A stretch of DNA of 64,000 nucleotides from Microbacterium terregens (GTDB lineage Bacteria > Pseudomonadota > Alphaproteobacteria > Sphingomonadales > Sphingomonadaceae): contig NZ_BSEX01000006.1 in NCBI RefSeq assembly GCF_027922045.1, forward strand, positions 98,784 to 162,783, written 5' to 3'. The notes below the pieces were generated by a model. The model was given only the letters and a program-made list of their open reading frames with translations, was not told where the DNA came from and searched no databases. The translations under genes and the position numbers were made by a program. The stretch's first letter is position 1. Each line of letters begins with the position of its first letter. Below are positions 19,308-29,358 of the stretch, piece after piece.

Positions 19308-20222
19308 TCACTGGGCAAGTCCCACGCGCTGAATCTCCCATTCCAGCTCGACGCCGGAATGGGCCTTCACCCGTGCGCGCACTTCCTCGCCCAGCGCCTC
19401 GATCTCGGCGCTGCTGGCCGACCCCAGGTTGAGGAGGAAGTTGCAGTGCTTTTCGCTCACCTGCGCGTCGCCGCGGCGCAGGCCGCGGCAGCCGGCGGCG
19501 TCGATCAGCGCCCAGGCCTTGTGCCCGTCCGGGTTCTTGAAGGTCGAGCCGCCGGTGCGGCTGCGCAGCGGCTGCGACGCCTCACGCTCCGCGGCGATCC
19601 GGTCCATCTCCGCGCCGATCGCGGCCGGGTCGCCGGGCGTGCCTTCGAACACCGCCTCGACCACGACCGCGCCGGCCGGCAGCTCGGAATGACGATAGGT
19701 GTAGCCCAGCCGCTCGGCGGACCAGGTCTCGATCGCGCCTTCGCGCGTGACGACGGTCGCCTCGACCAGAATATCGCTGGTGTCGCGGCCATAGGCGCCG
19801 GCGTTCATCCGCACCGCGCCACCGACCGTGCCGGGAATGCCGCGCAGGAACTCCAGGCCGGCAATGCCGGCGTCCCGTGCGCCGGAGGCCACGGTGATCC
19901 CCATTGCCCCCGCCCCTGCCCGCACGCGGTTGCCGGGCTCGACGGAGACGCGCGCCATCGCCTTGGGCAGGCGCACGACAACTCCGGGCACGCCACCGTC
20001 GCGCACGATGAGGTTGGAGCCGACGCCCACCGGAAGCACCGGCACTTGCGGGTCCAGCGTGGCGAGGAGATCCGCCAGCGCCTCGACCGTGTCAGGGCGC
20101 ACCAGCCACTCTGCCGGACCGCCGGTGCGGAACCAGATGAAGTCGGCGAGCGAGCCCTGCGGCTCGACCTTGCCGGCGACCGGGGGCAACGCGCCCGTGT
20201 CGAGGCGGAGGGCGGTGCTCAC
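19308..20222 (-). CDS. murB: UDP-N-acetylenolpyruvoylglucosamine reductase
   Basis: MurB reduces enolpyruvyl-UDP-GlcNAc to UDP-MurNAc with NADPH and FAD. The GTG at 20222 overlaps the stop of the 65-residue gene as GTGA and gives 304 residues. FAD-binding motifs WFRTGGPAEWLVRP, LPVGVGSNLIVRDGG and LEFLRGIPGTVGGAVRMNAGAYG are present. RTGGSTFKNP carries the catalytic Ser. A type II pattern is suggested because the long C-terminal extension of E. coli MurB is absent. Confidence 0.97.
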   Translation of the reverse strand: MSTALRLDTGALPPVAGKVEPQGSLADFIWFRTGGPAEWLVRPDTVEALADLLATLDPQVPVLPVGVGSNLIVRDGGVPGVVVRLPKAMARVSVEPGNRVRAGAGAMGITVASGARDAGIAGLEFLRGIPGTVGGAVRMNAGAYGRDTSDILVEATVVTREGAIETWSAERLGYTYRHSELPAGAVVVEAVFEGTPGDPAAIGAEMDRIAAEREASQPLRSRTGGSTFKNPDGHKAWALIDAAGCRGLRRGDAQVSEKHCNFLLNLGSASSAEIEALGEEVRARVKAHSGVELEWEIQRVGLAQ

Positions 20223-20416
20223 TTGCTCCAGCCCCACAGCTTCGCCCAGGCGAGCCATGCCTTCCACTGCGCCTCTGCCGCGCGACGGCCGGCGTCCTGG
20301 AAATCGGCGGCTTGGCCACCGGCCTGGAGCATGCGGCGGACGGCATCGACCTGCGCCTCATGCGCGCGGAACAGTTCGCGCTGCGCCTCGCTCGCGGTCT
20401 TGAACCAGTCGCTCAT
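20219..20416 (-). CDS. 65-residue protein of unknown function inside the dcw cluster
   Basis: This small frame lies exactly between murC and murB: its ATG overlaps the murC stop (ATGA) and its stop overlaps the murB GTG (GTGA). That arrangement strongly supports it being a translated gene. The 65 residues are mostly helical and charged with no membrane helix or signal peptide. The C-terminal 16 residues contain five Trp with Lys ([17 protein letters not shown]), which would form an amphipathic helix able to lie on a membrane or protein surface. I do not recognise a family. Its position suggests a role in lipid II precursor synthesis or division, or a purely translational coupling role. Confidence 0.72.
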   Translation of the reverse strand: MSDWFKTASEAQRELFRAHEAQVDAVRRMLQAGGQAADFQDAGRRAAEAQWKAWLAWAKLWGWSK

Positions 20417-21840
20417 GCCGCCTGCTCCACGCGCGCCGCCCGGGCGATCGCATCCGCGAGGCCGGCGGCGGTCTTGGTGATGTCCCCTGCCCCCAGGCAG
20501 ACGATCAGGTCGCCCTCGCGCGCGTCGGCGGCGAGCAGCTGTGCGAGCGCCGCGGCATCCGCGACCGAGCGCGCGGAGCGGTGACCGCGCCGGCAGATGC
20601 GCTCGGCCAACGCCTCCCCGCTCACGCCCTCGACCGGTGCCTCGCCCGCCGCATAGACGGGGAGCGCATAGACCGCATCGGCGTCGTTGAACGCCTGCGC
20701 GAACTCATCCATCAGCGCGCCGAGCCGCGAGTAGCGGTGCGGCTGGACGACCGCGATCACGCGCCCGGCAGAGGCTTCGCGCGCGGCGGAGAGCACGGCG
20801 CGGATTTCGACCGGGTGGTGCGCATAGTCGTCGATCACGGTCATCGCAGGCTCGGCAACCGTGCCGACCTTGGTAAAGCGGCGCTTCACTCCGCCGAAGG
20901 CACCGAAGCCGCTGGCGATGGTGGCATCGTCGATGCCCATCTCGATCGCGACGGCAATGGCGGCGAGCGCGTTCTGCACGTTGTGGCGACCGGCCATCGG
21001 CAGGACGATGCCGGCGATGGTGCGCTGGCTGCCGTCGCGTTCCCGCACCACCGCGTCGAAGCGGTTGCAGCCGTCCTTCGAGACGATGTTGGTGCCGCGA
21101 ACGTCGGCCTGGGCGGCGAAGCCATAGGTCACGATCCGCCGATCTCGCACGCGCGGGATGATCGCCTGCACTTCCGGATGATCGAGGCAGAGGATCGCCG
21201 CGCCATAGAAGGGCACGTTCTCGACGAACTCGACGTACGCATCCTTGGCGCGATCGAACGAGCCATAATGGTCGAGATGCTCGGGATCGATGTTGGTGAC
21301 GACCGCGATCGTGCCATCGAGGCGCAGGAAGCTGCCGTCGCTCTCGTCGGCCTCCACCACCATCCAGTCGCTGGCACCCAGTCGCGCGTTGGAGCCATAG
21401 GCGTTGATGATGCCGCCGTTGATGACGGTGGGATCGACCCCGCCCGCGTCCAGCAACGCCGCGATCAGCGACGTCGTGGTGGTCTTGCCATGGGTGCCGG
21501 CGACCGCGACGGTGGACTTGAGGCGCATCAGCTCCGCGAGCATTTCCGCGCGGCGGACGACCGGCACACGGCGCGCAAGGGCAGCCTCGACCTCCGGGTT
21601 GCCGCGCTGGATGGCGGTCGAGGTCACCACCACGGCCGCGTCGCCCAGGTTGGCGGCGGCATGGCCGATCGCCACCGGGATGCCGCGGTCGCGCAGCCCC
21701 TGGACGACATAGCCCTCGGCCACGTCGGAGCCCTGCACGCGGTAGCCCAGGTTCTTCATCACCTCGGCGATGCCGGACATGCCGATGCCGCCGATGCCGA
21801 CGAAGTGGATCGTGCCGATGTCGGTTGCGACGCCCTTCAT
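20413..21840 (-). CDS. murC: UDP-N-acetylmuramate--L-alanine ligase
   Basis: MurC adds the first residue, L-Ala, to UDP-MurNAc. The 475-residue protein has the N-terminal Rossmann domain ([16 protein letters not shown]), the ATP P-loop [17 protein letters not shown], the central domain with [18 protein letters not shown] metal contacts ([12 protein letters not shown]) and the C-terminal domain beginning [16 protein letters not shown]. Length is normal. It overlaps murG upstream and the small gene downstream. Confidence 0.98.
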   Translation of the reverse strand: MKGVATDIGTIHFVGIGGIGMSGIAEVMKNLGYRVQGSDVAEGYVVQGLRDRGIPVAIGHAAANLGDAAVVVTSTAIQRGNPEVEAALARRVPVVRRAEMLAELMRLKSTVAVAGTHGKTTTTSLIAALLDAGGVDPTVINGGIINAYGSNARLGASDWMVVEADESDGSFLRLDGTIAVVTNIDPEHLDHYGSFDRAKDAYVEFVENVPFYGAAILCLDHPEVQAIIPRVRDRRIVTYGFAAQADVRGTNIVSKDGCNRFDAVVRERDGSQRTIAGIVLPMAGRHNVQNALAAIAVAIEMGIDDATIASGFGAFGGVKRRFTKVGTVAEPAMTVIDDYAHHPVEIRAVLSAAREASAGRVIAVVQPHRYSRLGALMDEFAQAFNDADAVYALPVYAAGEAPVEGVSGEALAERICRRGHRSARSVADAAALAQLLAADAREGDLIVCLGAGDITKTAAGLADAIARAARVEQAA

Positions 21841-22988
21841 GCCAGCGCCTCCCGCACGGCGGGCTTGGCCGATCCGCTCGGGATCCGGGCCGGAGGAGAG
21901 TCGATGCTCTCGACAAGGTCGGCGAGGTCGCGGACCGCATAGGGGCGGCCGCAGCTGCGCGCGCGAAGCGCGGCATTCTCCAGCGCCTGCGGCTCCAGAC
22001 CGAGCTTCTGGATCTGCTTGGCGAGTTCAGTGGGCGTGAAGGCCGTCTGCGGAATGGTGCGTGCGCCGCCCGCCTGGGTGATCTCGCGCGCGTTGACGGT
22101 CTGGTGATCGTCGGTGGCGCTTGGGAGCGGCACCAGGATCGCGGGGCGGCCGGCGGCGGTGAGCTCGGCGATGGTCGAGGCACCGGCGCGGGCGATCACG
22201 ACATGGCTCCAGGCGAGGCGCTCGGGTAGGTCGGGCAGATAGGTGGCGATCTCCGCCGGGATACCGTGCTCGGCATATTGCGCGCGCACGCGATCAATGT
22301 CCTCCAGCCGGGCCTGGTGCGTCACCTGCAGGCGGCGGCGGAAGTGGAGCGGAAGCAGCGCGAGGCCGTCGGGCACGACCTGGCTGAGGATGCTCGCACC
22401 CTGGCTACCGCCGGTCACCAGCACGCGGAACAGGCCGTCTTCCTCCGGCGTCGGGAACGGGCGGTCGCGCAGCGCAAGCACGGACTCGCGCACCGGGTTG
22501 CCGACCAGGTGGACCTTGCCGGCATAGGCGGGCTTCAGCCGCTGCACGTCTTCGTAGGAGGTCGCGATCGCGTTCACGCGGCCGGCGACGAAGCGGTTGA
22601 CGCGACCGAGGACGGCGTTCTGCTCGTGGATCACGGTCGGCACCTTGCGCGCAAAGGCCGCGAGCAGCGCCGGTAGCGCGGGATAGCCGCCGAAGCCGAC
22701 GACGGCGGACGGCTGGAAGGTGTCGTAGAGCGCCATCGCCATCGCGCGGCCGGCGAGCATCTCGCGCCCGGCGCGCAGCCAGCCCAGCGGCCCGCCCTGA
22801 AGGCGGCCGGCAGGAAGCACATGCGTCTGAACGCCGTCGAACAGGCCTGGGAAACGCACGCCGCGTTCGTCGCTGACCAGCGCGACGCGGTGGCCGCGCG
22901 CGGTCAGCTCCGTCGCAAGGGCCGCCGCAGGGACCATGTGCCCCCCCGTGCCGCCAGCTGCCAGGACATAATGTTTCGATCCGCGCAT
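21837..22988 (-). CDS. murG: Lipid II synthase MurG (GlcNAc transferase)
   Basis: MurG transfers GlcNAc to lipid I on the inner face of the membrane. The ATG at 22988 shares its A with the ftsW stop (TGATG) and gives 383 residues. The GT-B fold shows the Gly-rich loop [17 protein letters not shown], the [13 protein letters not shown] motif, [18 protein letters not shown], and the UDP-GlcNAc site [24 protein letters not shown]. The open frame continues far upstream, but that part is the antisense-frame shadow of ftsW and murD. Confidence 0.97.
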   Translation of the reverse strand: MRGSKHYVLAAGGTGGHMVPAAALATELTARGHRVALVSDERGVRFPGLFDGVQTHVLPAGRLQGGPLGWLRAGREMLAGRAMAMALYDTFQPSAVVGFGGYPALPALLAAFARKVPTVIHEQNAVLGRVNRFVAGRVNAIATSYEDVQRLKPAYAGKVHLVGNPVRESVLALRDRPFPTPEEDGLFRVLVTGGSQGASILSQVVPDGLALLPLHFRRRLQVTHQARLEDIDRVRAQYAEHGIPAEIATYLPDLPERLAWSHVVIARAGASTIAELTAAGRPAILVPLPSATDDHQTVNAREITQAGGARTIPQTAFTPTELAKQIQKLGLEPQALENAALRARSCGRPYAVRDLADLVESIDSPPARIPSGSAKPAVREALA

Positions 22989-24217
22989 CAACCGTTCCAC
23001 CGGGTACCGTAGGGAGATCGCGTCAGATACGGGTTCCGGCGCGTGAAAGCGAGCAGCAGTCCCATGCCGAGCGACAGCGCGATCATCGAGGAGCCGCCAT
23101 AGCTGATGAACGGCAGCGTCATGCCCTTGGACGGCGCGATGCCGGTGTTCACCGCCATGTTGATCAGCGCCTGCAATCCGAACTGCACGGCAAGGCCGGC
23201 GGCGGCGAGCAGGCGGAAGGCGTCTTCCTCGTCCAGCAGCCGCACGAACACGCGCACCACCAGCGCCAGGAACAGAAGCGCGATCGCGGCACAGGCGATC
23301 AGGCCGAACTCCTCGCCCACAACCGCATAGATATAGTCGGTGTGCGCTTCCGGCAGCTTGAACTTGATGCGGCCGCCGCCGGGACCCGTGCCGGTGATGC
23401 CGCCGGCCGTCAGCACCGCATGCGCCATGTCGGTCTGGTAGCTGTCGGTGTGGACGGCGTTGGGATCGGGGAAGAGGAAGCTGTCGATGCGGATGCGGGC
23501 CGTGTCGTAGAAGACATAGGCCGCGACCACGCCGCCTGCGCCCATTGCACCCAGCAGCGCCATGATCCGGGTGGAGATGCCCGCGATCATCAGCAGCGTC
23601 AGCCAGACGGAGCCGAAGATGATCGTCTGGCCGAAGTCCGGCTGCAGCATCAGCACGCACCCTACCAGCGCAGTGAGCGCGCCGGTGATCGGCACGACCG
23701 GCAGGTGCGGATCCTTGGCGCGGAACGACAGGATCCAGGCGGTGGCGACGATGAACAGCGGTTTGAGGAACTCGGAGGGCTGGAACTGGCTGATCCCGAC
23801 CCCGATCCAGCGGCGGGCACCGTTGATCTCGACCCCGATCAGCGGCGTCGCCATCAGCAGCACCAGGAACACGGCGGCCCCGCCCAGCGCAAAGCGCCGT
23901 GCCGCCGTCGCGGGCAGCATCGAGACCCCGATCATCACCGGGAAGGACAGCACCACCCACAGCGCCTGGCGCCAGAAATAGGCCATCGCCGGGATCTTCA
24001 CCGCACCGCTGGAATAACGCACCGCCGTGGCGGGGCTGGCGGCGGCGACGGCGACCAGCCCGAGCGCGACCAGCAGCATCGCGATCAGCAGCAGCACCCG
24101 GTCGATGTCGCGGAACCACAGGCCGATCGGCGAGCGGGCGCCGCGGCCGACGTGGCGCTGGACGCGCTCGCGCAGGGGATCGGCACGGAGAGAAGCGGCG
24201 CGCGCAACATCGGTCAT
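22988..24217 (-). CDS. ftsW: SEDS peptidoglycan polymerase FtsW
   Basis: FtsW polymerises septal glycan together with FtsI. The 409-residue protein has about ten membrane helices. SEDS landmarks include the LQPDFGQTIIFG stretch with the catalytic Asp, AVVGEEFGLIAC, and the closing FISYGGSSMIALSLGMGLLL. The cytoplasmic N-terminus is Arg-rich. Its position between murD and murG, together with ftsI in the same cluster, supports FtsW rather than RodA. Confidence 0.97.
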   Translation of the reverse strand: MTDVARAASLRADPLRERVQRHVGRGARSPIGLWFRDIDRVLLLIAMLLVALGLVAVAAASPATAVRYSSGAVKIPAMAYFWRQALWVVLSFPVMIGVSMLPATAARRFALGGAAVFLVLLMATPLIGVEINGARRWIGVGISQFQPSEFLKPLFIVATAWILSFRAKDPHLPVVPITGALTALVGCVLMLQPDFGQTIIFGSVWLTLLMIAGISTRIMALLGAMGAGGVVAAYVFYDTARIRIDSFLFPDPNAVHTDSYQTDMAHAVLTAGGITGTGPGGGRIKFKLPEAHTDYIYAVVGEEFGLIACAAIALLFLALVVRVFVRLLDEEDAFRLLAAAGLAVQFGLQALINMAVNTGIAPSKGMTLPFISYGGSSMIALSLGMGLLLAFTRRNPYLTRSPYGTRWNG

Positions 24218-25503
24218 CGCAGGTCCTCCACCGCGCGCGCAAAGGCGCGGCCACGCTCGGCATAGTCGCTGAACTGATCGAACGAGGCGCAGGCCGGCGA
24301 CAAGAGCACCACCTCGCCCGGCTCCGCACGGGCGGCGGCGGCGCGGACGGCTGCGTCCAGCGTGCCAGACTCCTCCACCGGCAGCTCGGGCGCCAGCACC
24401 TCGGCGAAGCGGGGCCCGGCCTCGCCGATGGTGTAGGCGCGCACGACATGGCCGAAGCCGGGGCGGCAGGCGTCGAGGTCGTCGCCCTTGGGCTTGCCAC
24501 CCAGGATCCAGTGAATGCGCGGGAAGGCGGCGAGCGCGGGCGCGACGGACTCGGGGTTGGTCGCCTTGCTGTCGTCGATGAAGGCGACGCCGTTCACCTC
24601 CCCCACGCGCTGCATGCGGTGGGGCAGGCCGGAAAAGCTCGCGAGGCCGGCGTCGATCGCCGCATTGTCGACGCCCAGCGCCTCGCAGGCGGCGATGGCG
24701 GCGAGCGCGTTCTGGGCGTTGTGCGGACCCTGGAGCGATGGCCAGCGCGACTGATCCATGCAGACGCCGGGGGCGATCTTGGTCAGGTCGGCGCTGCGGC
24801 CCACTTGCGCGACCTGGCGGGCGATGAGAGCCGAGGGCGTGTCGCCGATGCCGATGATCGCGGCATGGCCAGCGGACTGCATCGCGAACAGCCGCGCCTT
24901 GGACGCGGCATAGGCGTCGAAGCCGTCGTAGCGGTCGAGATGGTCGGGGGTAATGTTGAGCAGCACCGCCACCTCACAGTCGAGCGTGGTGGTGAGGTCG
25001 ATCTGGTAGCTCGACAGTTCGAGCACATAGACGCCGCCCGCCGGCAGCGGCTGCTGCTCCAGGATCGGCAGGCCGATGTTGCCGCCCATCAGGGTCGGCA
25101 CGCCCGCCGTCTGGAGGATGTGGTGGATCAGGGCGGTCGTGGTCGACTTGCCGTTGGTACCGGTGATGCCGACGACGCGGTGCGGCGGCAGGTCGGCACG
25201 GGCCTGCGCGAACAGCTCGATGTCGCCGAGGATCGGCACGCCCGCGGCGGCAGCCTTGGCGGCGATGGGGTGGCTGTTGAGCGGCACGCCCGGCGACACG
25301 ATCACGCCGTCGAACCCGGCGAGGTCGATTTCCAGCGGGTCGGCGAGCGTGGAGCCACTCACGGCGTCACGGCGCGCGGGATCGCTGTCCCAGGCGGTGA
25401 CGGTCGCGCCGCCTGCAAGCAGCGCGTTGACCGTGGCGATGCCGGAGCGTGCAAGCCCCAGCACCGCATAGCGCCTGCCGGACCAGCCGCCCGCGACGAT
25501 CAT
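24214..25503 (-). CDS. murD: UDP-N-acetylmuramoylalanine--D-glutamate ligase
   Basis: MurD adds D-Glu to UDP-MurNAc-Ala. The ATG at 25503 overlaps the mraY stop (ATGA) and gives 429 residues, starting [21 protein letters not shown]. The P-loop is [19 protein letters not shown], the central metal-binding part is [12 protein letters not shown], and the C-terminal domain has [17 protein letters not shown] and [13 protein letters not shown]. All are standard for MurD. Confidence 0.97.
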   Translation of the reverse strand: MIVAGGWSGRRYAVLGLARSGIATVNALLAGGATVTAWDSDPARRDAVSGSTLADPLEIDLAGFDGVIVSPGVPLNSHPIAAKAAAAGVPILGDIELFAQARADLPPHRVVGITGTNGKSTTTALIHHILQTAGVPTLMGGNIGLPILEQQPLPAGGVYVLELSSYQIDLTTTLDCEVAVLLNITPDHLDRYDGFDAYAASKARLFAMQSAGHAAIIGIGDTPSALIARQVAQVGRSADLTKIAPGVCMDQSRWPSLQGPHNAQNALAAIAACEALGVDNAAIDAGLASFSGLPHRMQRVGEVNGVAFIDDSKATNPESVAPALAAFPRIHWILGGKPKGDDLDACRPGFGHVVRAYTIGEAGPRFAEVLAPELPVEESGTLDAAVRAAAARAEPGEVVLLSPACASFDQFSDYAERGRAFARAVEDLR

Positions 25504-26570
25504 CGCAGCTTCAACGTCGACAGGCCGGCCAATGCCAGCACCAGCGCCACGATCCAGAAGCGGATCACCACCGTCGCCTCCGCCCAGCCGAGCTGTTCGA
25601 AATGATGGTGGATAGGCGCCATCTTGAACACCCGCTTTCCGGTGCGCTTGTAGAAGAACACCTGGATGATGACGCTGAGCGCCTCCACCACGAACAGGCC
25701 GCCGATGATGCCGAGCACGATCTCGTGGTGCGCGGTGACCGCAATCGCGCCGAGCGCGCCGCCGAGCGCCAGGCTGCCGGTGTCGCCCATGAAGACGGCG
25801 GCCGGCGGCGCGTTGAACCACAGGAAGGCGAGCCCCGCCCCCGCAATGGCGCCGCACAGGATCGCGAGGTCGCCCGCCCCCGCCACATAGGGAATGCCGA
25901 GGTAGCCCGCGAACTTCGCGTTGCCCGCCAGATAGGCGATCACCATGAATGCGACCGAGGCGATGATGACCGGCATGGTCGCGAGGCCATCCAGGCCGTC
26001 GGTCAGGTTCACGGCGTTGCCGAACGCCACGATCGTGAAGGCGGCGAACACGACGTAGAACGGCCCGAGATCGATCGCGACGTTGGAGAAGAAGGGCACG
26101 TAGAGCTGGGTGCCGGTCTCGCGGATGATCAGCCAGCTGGCGATGCCGGCGATCACGAATTCCAGCAGCAGGCGGACGCGCCCGGGCACGCCGGCGGTGC
26201 TCGCCTTGCGCACCTTGTCATAGTCGTCGAGGAACCCGATCGCCGCAAAGCCGAGCGTCACGAACAGGCAGGCCCAGACGAACGGGTTGCGCAGGTCCAT
26301 CCACAGCAGGATGGACAGCGTCATCGAGGTCAGGATCATCAGGCCGCCCATGGTGGGCGTGCCGACCTTGGCGAGATGGGTCTGCGGTCCGTCGGTGCGG
26401 ATCGGCTGCCCCTTGCCCTGGCGGACGCGCAGCCAGCCGATGAACCAGGGGCCGATGATGAGGCCAAGGAACAGCGCCGTCGCGACGGCACCGCCGCTGC
26501 GGAAGCTCAGATAGCGGACGAGGTTGAGGACGCCCGGAAAGCCCAGCGTCTCGGCGATCAGATACAGCAT
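25500..26570 (-). CDS. mraY: Phospho-MurNAc-pentapeptide translocase
   Basis: MraY makes lipid I by moving phospho-MurNAc-pentapeptide to undecaprenyl phosphate. The 356-residue protein has about ten membrane helices. Active-site motifs are present: [10 protein letters not shown], the aspartate pair in [35 protein letters not shown], and the His-rich loop [15 protein letters not shown]. The A of its ATG is shared with the murF stop (TGATG). Confidence 0.98.
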   Translation of the reverse strand: MLYLIAETLGFPGVLNLVRYLSFRSGGAVATALFLGLIIGPWFIGWLRVRQGKGQPIRTDGPQTHLAKVGTPTMGGLMILTSMTLSILLWMDLRNPFVWACLFVTLGFAAIGFLDDYDKVRKASTAGVPGRVRLLLEFVIAGIASWLIIRETGTQLYVPFFSNVAIDLGPFYVVFAAFTIVAFGNAVNLTDGLDGLATMPVIIASVAFMVIAYLAGNAKFAGYLGIPYVAGAGDLAILCGAIAGAGLAFLWFNAPPAAVFMGDTGSLALGGALGAIAVTAHHEIVLGIIGGLFVVEALSVIIQVFFYKRTGKRVFKMAPIHHHFEQLGWAEATVVIRFWIVALVLALAGLSTLKLR

Positions 26571-27940
26571 CAGCCTCTTTCCGCCAGCGCCGCGACCACG
26601 GCTGCCAGCCCCACCCCATTCGAGCCCTTGACGAGAACCGCGTCGCCCGGCGCAAGCAGCGCCGAAAGGCGGTCCTGCGCGGCAGCGGCGTCGGGCACAT
26701 GGACGAAATCGACCGTGCCCTCAAGGGCTTCGGCAAGAGCCTTCATGCCCGCGCCCACCAATATGGCGTGCGAAACCCCCGCTTCGCCGAGCGGGCCCGC
26801 CAACTCGGCGTGGAAGCGGTCGCTCGCCTCCCCCAGTTCGCGCATCTCGCCGAGCACCGCGAGCTTGCGGCCCGGCTCCTCGGCCAGCACCTTGAGCGTC
26901 GCGCGCATCGAGGCGGGATTGGCGTTGTAGCTCTCGTCGATCAGCAGCGCGCTACCCTCGCCGATCGCGATCTGCGTGCGCGCGCCGCGGCCGGGAAGCC
27001 CCGGCAGGTCGGCAAGCGCGAGCCCGGCCTGGGCGAGGTCCCCGCCGGCCGCCTCGACGGCGGCGAGCACGGCCATCGCGTTGGCGACCCAGTGCACGCC
27101 CGGAGGCGCCAGGGTGAAGCTCAGTTCGCGGTCGCCGAGCTTCGCGATGACGAAGGTGCCGCCGGTGCCGATCGCGACATGCTCGACCGCGCGCACGTCC
27201 GCGCCCTCGCCCAGGCCGAAGGTGACGATCCGGCCGGCATGCGGGCGGGCCGCGGCGATCAGGCGGTCCCGGTGGGGGCTGTCGAAGGGAATGATGGCGG
27301 TGCCGCCGGGCTCCAGGCCCTGGAAGATCTCCCCCTTGGCGTCGGCGATGGCGGCTTCGGAGGGGAAGAAGGCGGTGTGCGCGGGGGCGATGGTGGTGAC
27401 GACCGCGATGTGCGGGCGCACGATGCGGGTGAGCGCCGCCAGTTCGCCCGCGTGGTTCATGCCCATCTCGAACACGCCGAAACGGGTGGCGGCCGGCATG
27501 CGCGCGAGGCTCAGCGGCACGCCGGTGTGGTTGTTGTAGCTCTTGACCGAGCGGTGCGCGCTGCCCGGCGCGCCGCGGTCGAGGGCCGCGAACAGCGCCT
27601 CCTTGGTGCCGGTCTTGCCGACGGAGCCGGTGACGCCGATCACCGTCGCGTCCATGCGGGCGCGGGCGGCACGGGCGAGCGCTTCGAGCCCGGCCATGGT
27701 GTCCTCCACGCGCACGCTCGGATGCGGCGTATCGGCCGACACCAGCGCGCCGGCGGCGCCGCGAACGAAGGCGCCGTCGAGGAAGCGGTGGCCGTCGGTC
27801 GCCTCACCGCTCAGCGCGACGAACAGGTCTCCGGGCGCCACCTCCCGCGAATCGAAGGTAACGCTGTCGACCGCGAATTCGGCCGAGGCGGTGCCGCCGG
27901 TGGCAGCCGCGATCTCGGCCGAGGTCCACAAGGATGTCAT
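26570..27940 (-). CDS. murF: UDP-MurNAc-tripeptide--D-alanyl-D-alanine ligase
   Basis: MurF adds D-Ala-D-Ala to complete the pentapeptide. The ATG at 27940 overlaps the murE stop as ATGA and gives 456 residues ([16 protein letters not shown]). The N-terminal domain has [17 protein letters not shown], the P-loop is [15 protein letters not shown], and [17 protein letters not shown] and [16 protein letters not shown] mark the C-terminal half. Length is normal. Confidence 0.97.
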   Translation of the reverse strand: MTSLWTSAEIAAATGGTASAEFAVDSVTFDSREVAPGDLFVALSGEATDGHRFLDGAFVRGAAGALVSADTPHPSVRVEDTMAGLEALARAARARMDATVIGVTGSVGKTGTKEALFAALDRGAPGSAHRSVKSYNNHTGVPLSLARMPAATRFGVFEMGMNHAGELAALTRIVRPHIAVVTTIAPAHTAFFPSEAAIADAKGEIFQGLEPGGTAIIPFDSPHRDRLIAAARPHAGRIVTFGLGEGADVRAVEHVAIGTGGTFVIAKLGDRELSFTLAPPGVHWVANAMAVLAAVEAAGGDLAQAGLALADLPGLPGRGARTQIAIGEGSALLIDESYNANPASMRATLKVLAEEPGRKLAVLGEMRELGEASDRFHAELAGPLGEAGVSHAILVGAGMKALAEALEGTVDFVHVPDAAAAQDRLSALLAPGDAVLVKGSNGVGLAAVVAALAERG

Positions 27941-29358
27941 GCCGTCCCCGCACACTCCCGGGCCACCGCGACATCGTCGAACGGCAGCACCAAATCTCCG
28001 ACGATCTGCCCCTGTTCGTGCCCTTTGCCGGCGAGCAGCACGATGTCTTCGGGTCCCGCTTCCGCAATGGCGGCGGCGATAGCATCGCGACGACCGCCGA
28101 TCTCGCGTGCATCCGGCGCACCTTCGAGCACCTGCGCACGGATGGCGGCCGGGTCCTCGCTGCGGGGATTGTCGTCGGTGACGATGACCAGGTCGGCCCC
28201 AGCGGCGGCTGCCGCACCCATCGGCTTGCGCTTGCCGGTGTCGCGGTCGCCGCCGGCGCCGAACACGACGATCAGGCGGCCGGCGGCATGGGGCTTCAGC
28301 GCAGCGATGGCGGCCTCGAGCGCATCCGGCGTGTGCGCATAGTCGACGTACACCGGCGCGCCGCTGCGGGTGATGACCGCGCGCTCCAGCCGGCCACGCA
28401 CCGGCTGGAGCCGGGAAAGGCCGGCGAGCGTCGCCTTGAGATCGCCGCCGGTCGCCAGCACCAGCCCGGCGGCGGTGAGCGCGTTGGCAGCCTGATAGGC
28501 GCCGATCAGCGGCAGGTTGACCTTGTGGGTCTCCCCTTCCGCCTCGATCATGAGCGTCTGACCCAGCAAGGTGGGGTCGCGCCCGACGAGGCGCAGCGTC
28601 TCGCCATGCTCGCCGACCGTGAGCAGCCGGTTGCCGCGCATGCGGGCGAGGTCGATCACGCGATCGGCGTGGGGATCGTCCACCCACACCACGGCCGCGC
28701 CGTCCGGGTCGAGCACTTCGGAGAAAAGGCGCAGCTTGGCGGTGAAATAGGTCGCCATGTCGCCGTGATAATCGAGATGATCGCGGCTGAGGTTGGTGAA
28801 GGCGGCGGCGCGGACCGGCAGGCCCTCGGTCCGGTACTGCGACAGGCCGTGGCTCGATGCTTCGAACGCGACATGGGTCACGCCCTCGCGGGCCAGGCCG
28901 GCGACGTTGGAAAGGAACGTCACCACGTCGGGCGTGGTGAGGCCGGTCGAGACGCGATCGTCGGCGGTGGTGACGCCCAGCGTACCGATCGAAGCGGCAT
29001 GATGGCCCTGCATGCGCCACAGCTGCCGGGTGAGCTCGACCGTCGAGGTCTTGCCATTGGTGCCGGTCACCGCGACCGCGGTCTCGGGGAACGGCGCAAA
29101 GAACGCTGCCGCGAGGCGGGCGAAGCGTTCGCGCGGGTTGCGGTCGGCGATGTGGACTGCGCCCTCGACCACCGCCTCCGGCCGAGCGACCACGGCGATC
29201 GCACCGGCGGCGACGGCTGCGGGGATGAAATCCTCGCCATTGACCGTCGCGCCCTCGAACGCGCCGAAGATCGTGCCCGGGGCCACCTTGCGATGGTCGA
29301 TGGCGAAACCGGTGACGGTCGGGCCGCCTTCGGTGCCGAGGAGAGTTCCCAACTTCAT
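27937..29358 (-). CDS. murE: UDP-MurNAc-Ala-Glu--meso-diaminopimelate ligase
   Basis: MurE adds the third stem residue. The ATG at 29358 overlaps the ftsI stop (ATGA), giving 473 residues (MKLGTLLGTEGGP); an upstream in-frame codon would extend it into ftsI without support. The P-loop is VTGTNGKTSTVELTRQL and the carbamylated-Lys region follows FEASSHGLSQYR. The motif DDNPRSEDP near the C-terminus is the DNPR signature of enzymes that select meso-diaminopimelate rather than lysine, so the organism should have DAP-type peptidoglycan. Confidence 0.97.
   Translation of the reverse strand: MKLGTLLGTEGGPTVTGFAIDHRKVAPGTIFGAFEGATVNGEDFIPAAVAAGAIAVVARPEAVVEGAVHIADRNPRERFARLAAAFFAPFPETAVAVTGTNGKTSTVELTRQLWRMQGHHAASIGTLGVTTADDRVSTGLTTPDVVTFLSNVAGLAREGVTHVAFEASSHGLSQYRTEGLPVRAAAFTNLSRDHLDYHGDMATYFTAKLRLFSEVLDPDGAAVVWVDDPHADRVIDLARMRGNRLLTVGEHGETLRLVGRDPTLLGQTLMIEAEGETHKVNLPLIGAYQAANALTAAGLVLATGGDLKATLAGLSRLQPVRGRLERAVITRSGAPVYVDYAHTPDALEAAIAALKPHAAGRLIVVFGAGGDRDTGKRKPMGAAAAAGADLVIVTDDNPRSEDPAAIRAQVLEGAPDAREIGGRRDAIAAAIAEAGPEDIVLLAGKGHEQGQIVGDLVLPFDDVAVARECAGTA

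Noticed and set aside
22989..24500. Extension of the murG frame upstream, making one 887-residue protein
   Set aside because: The upstream part is an out-of-frame reading of ftsW and murD. MurG begins at the ATG at 22988 by homology and overlap with the ftsW stop.
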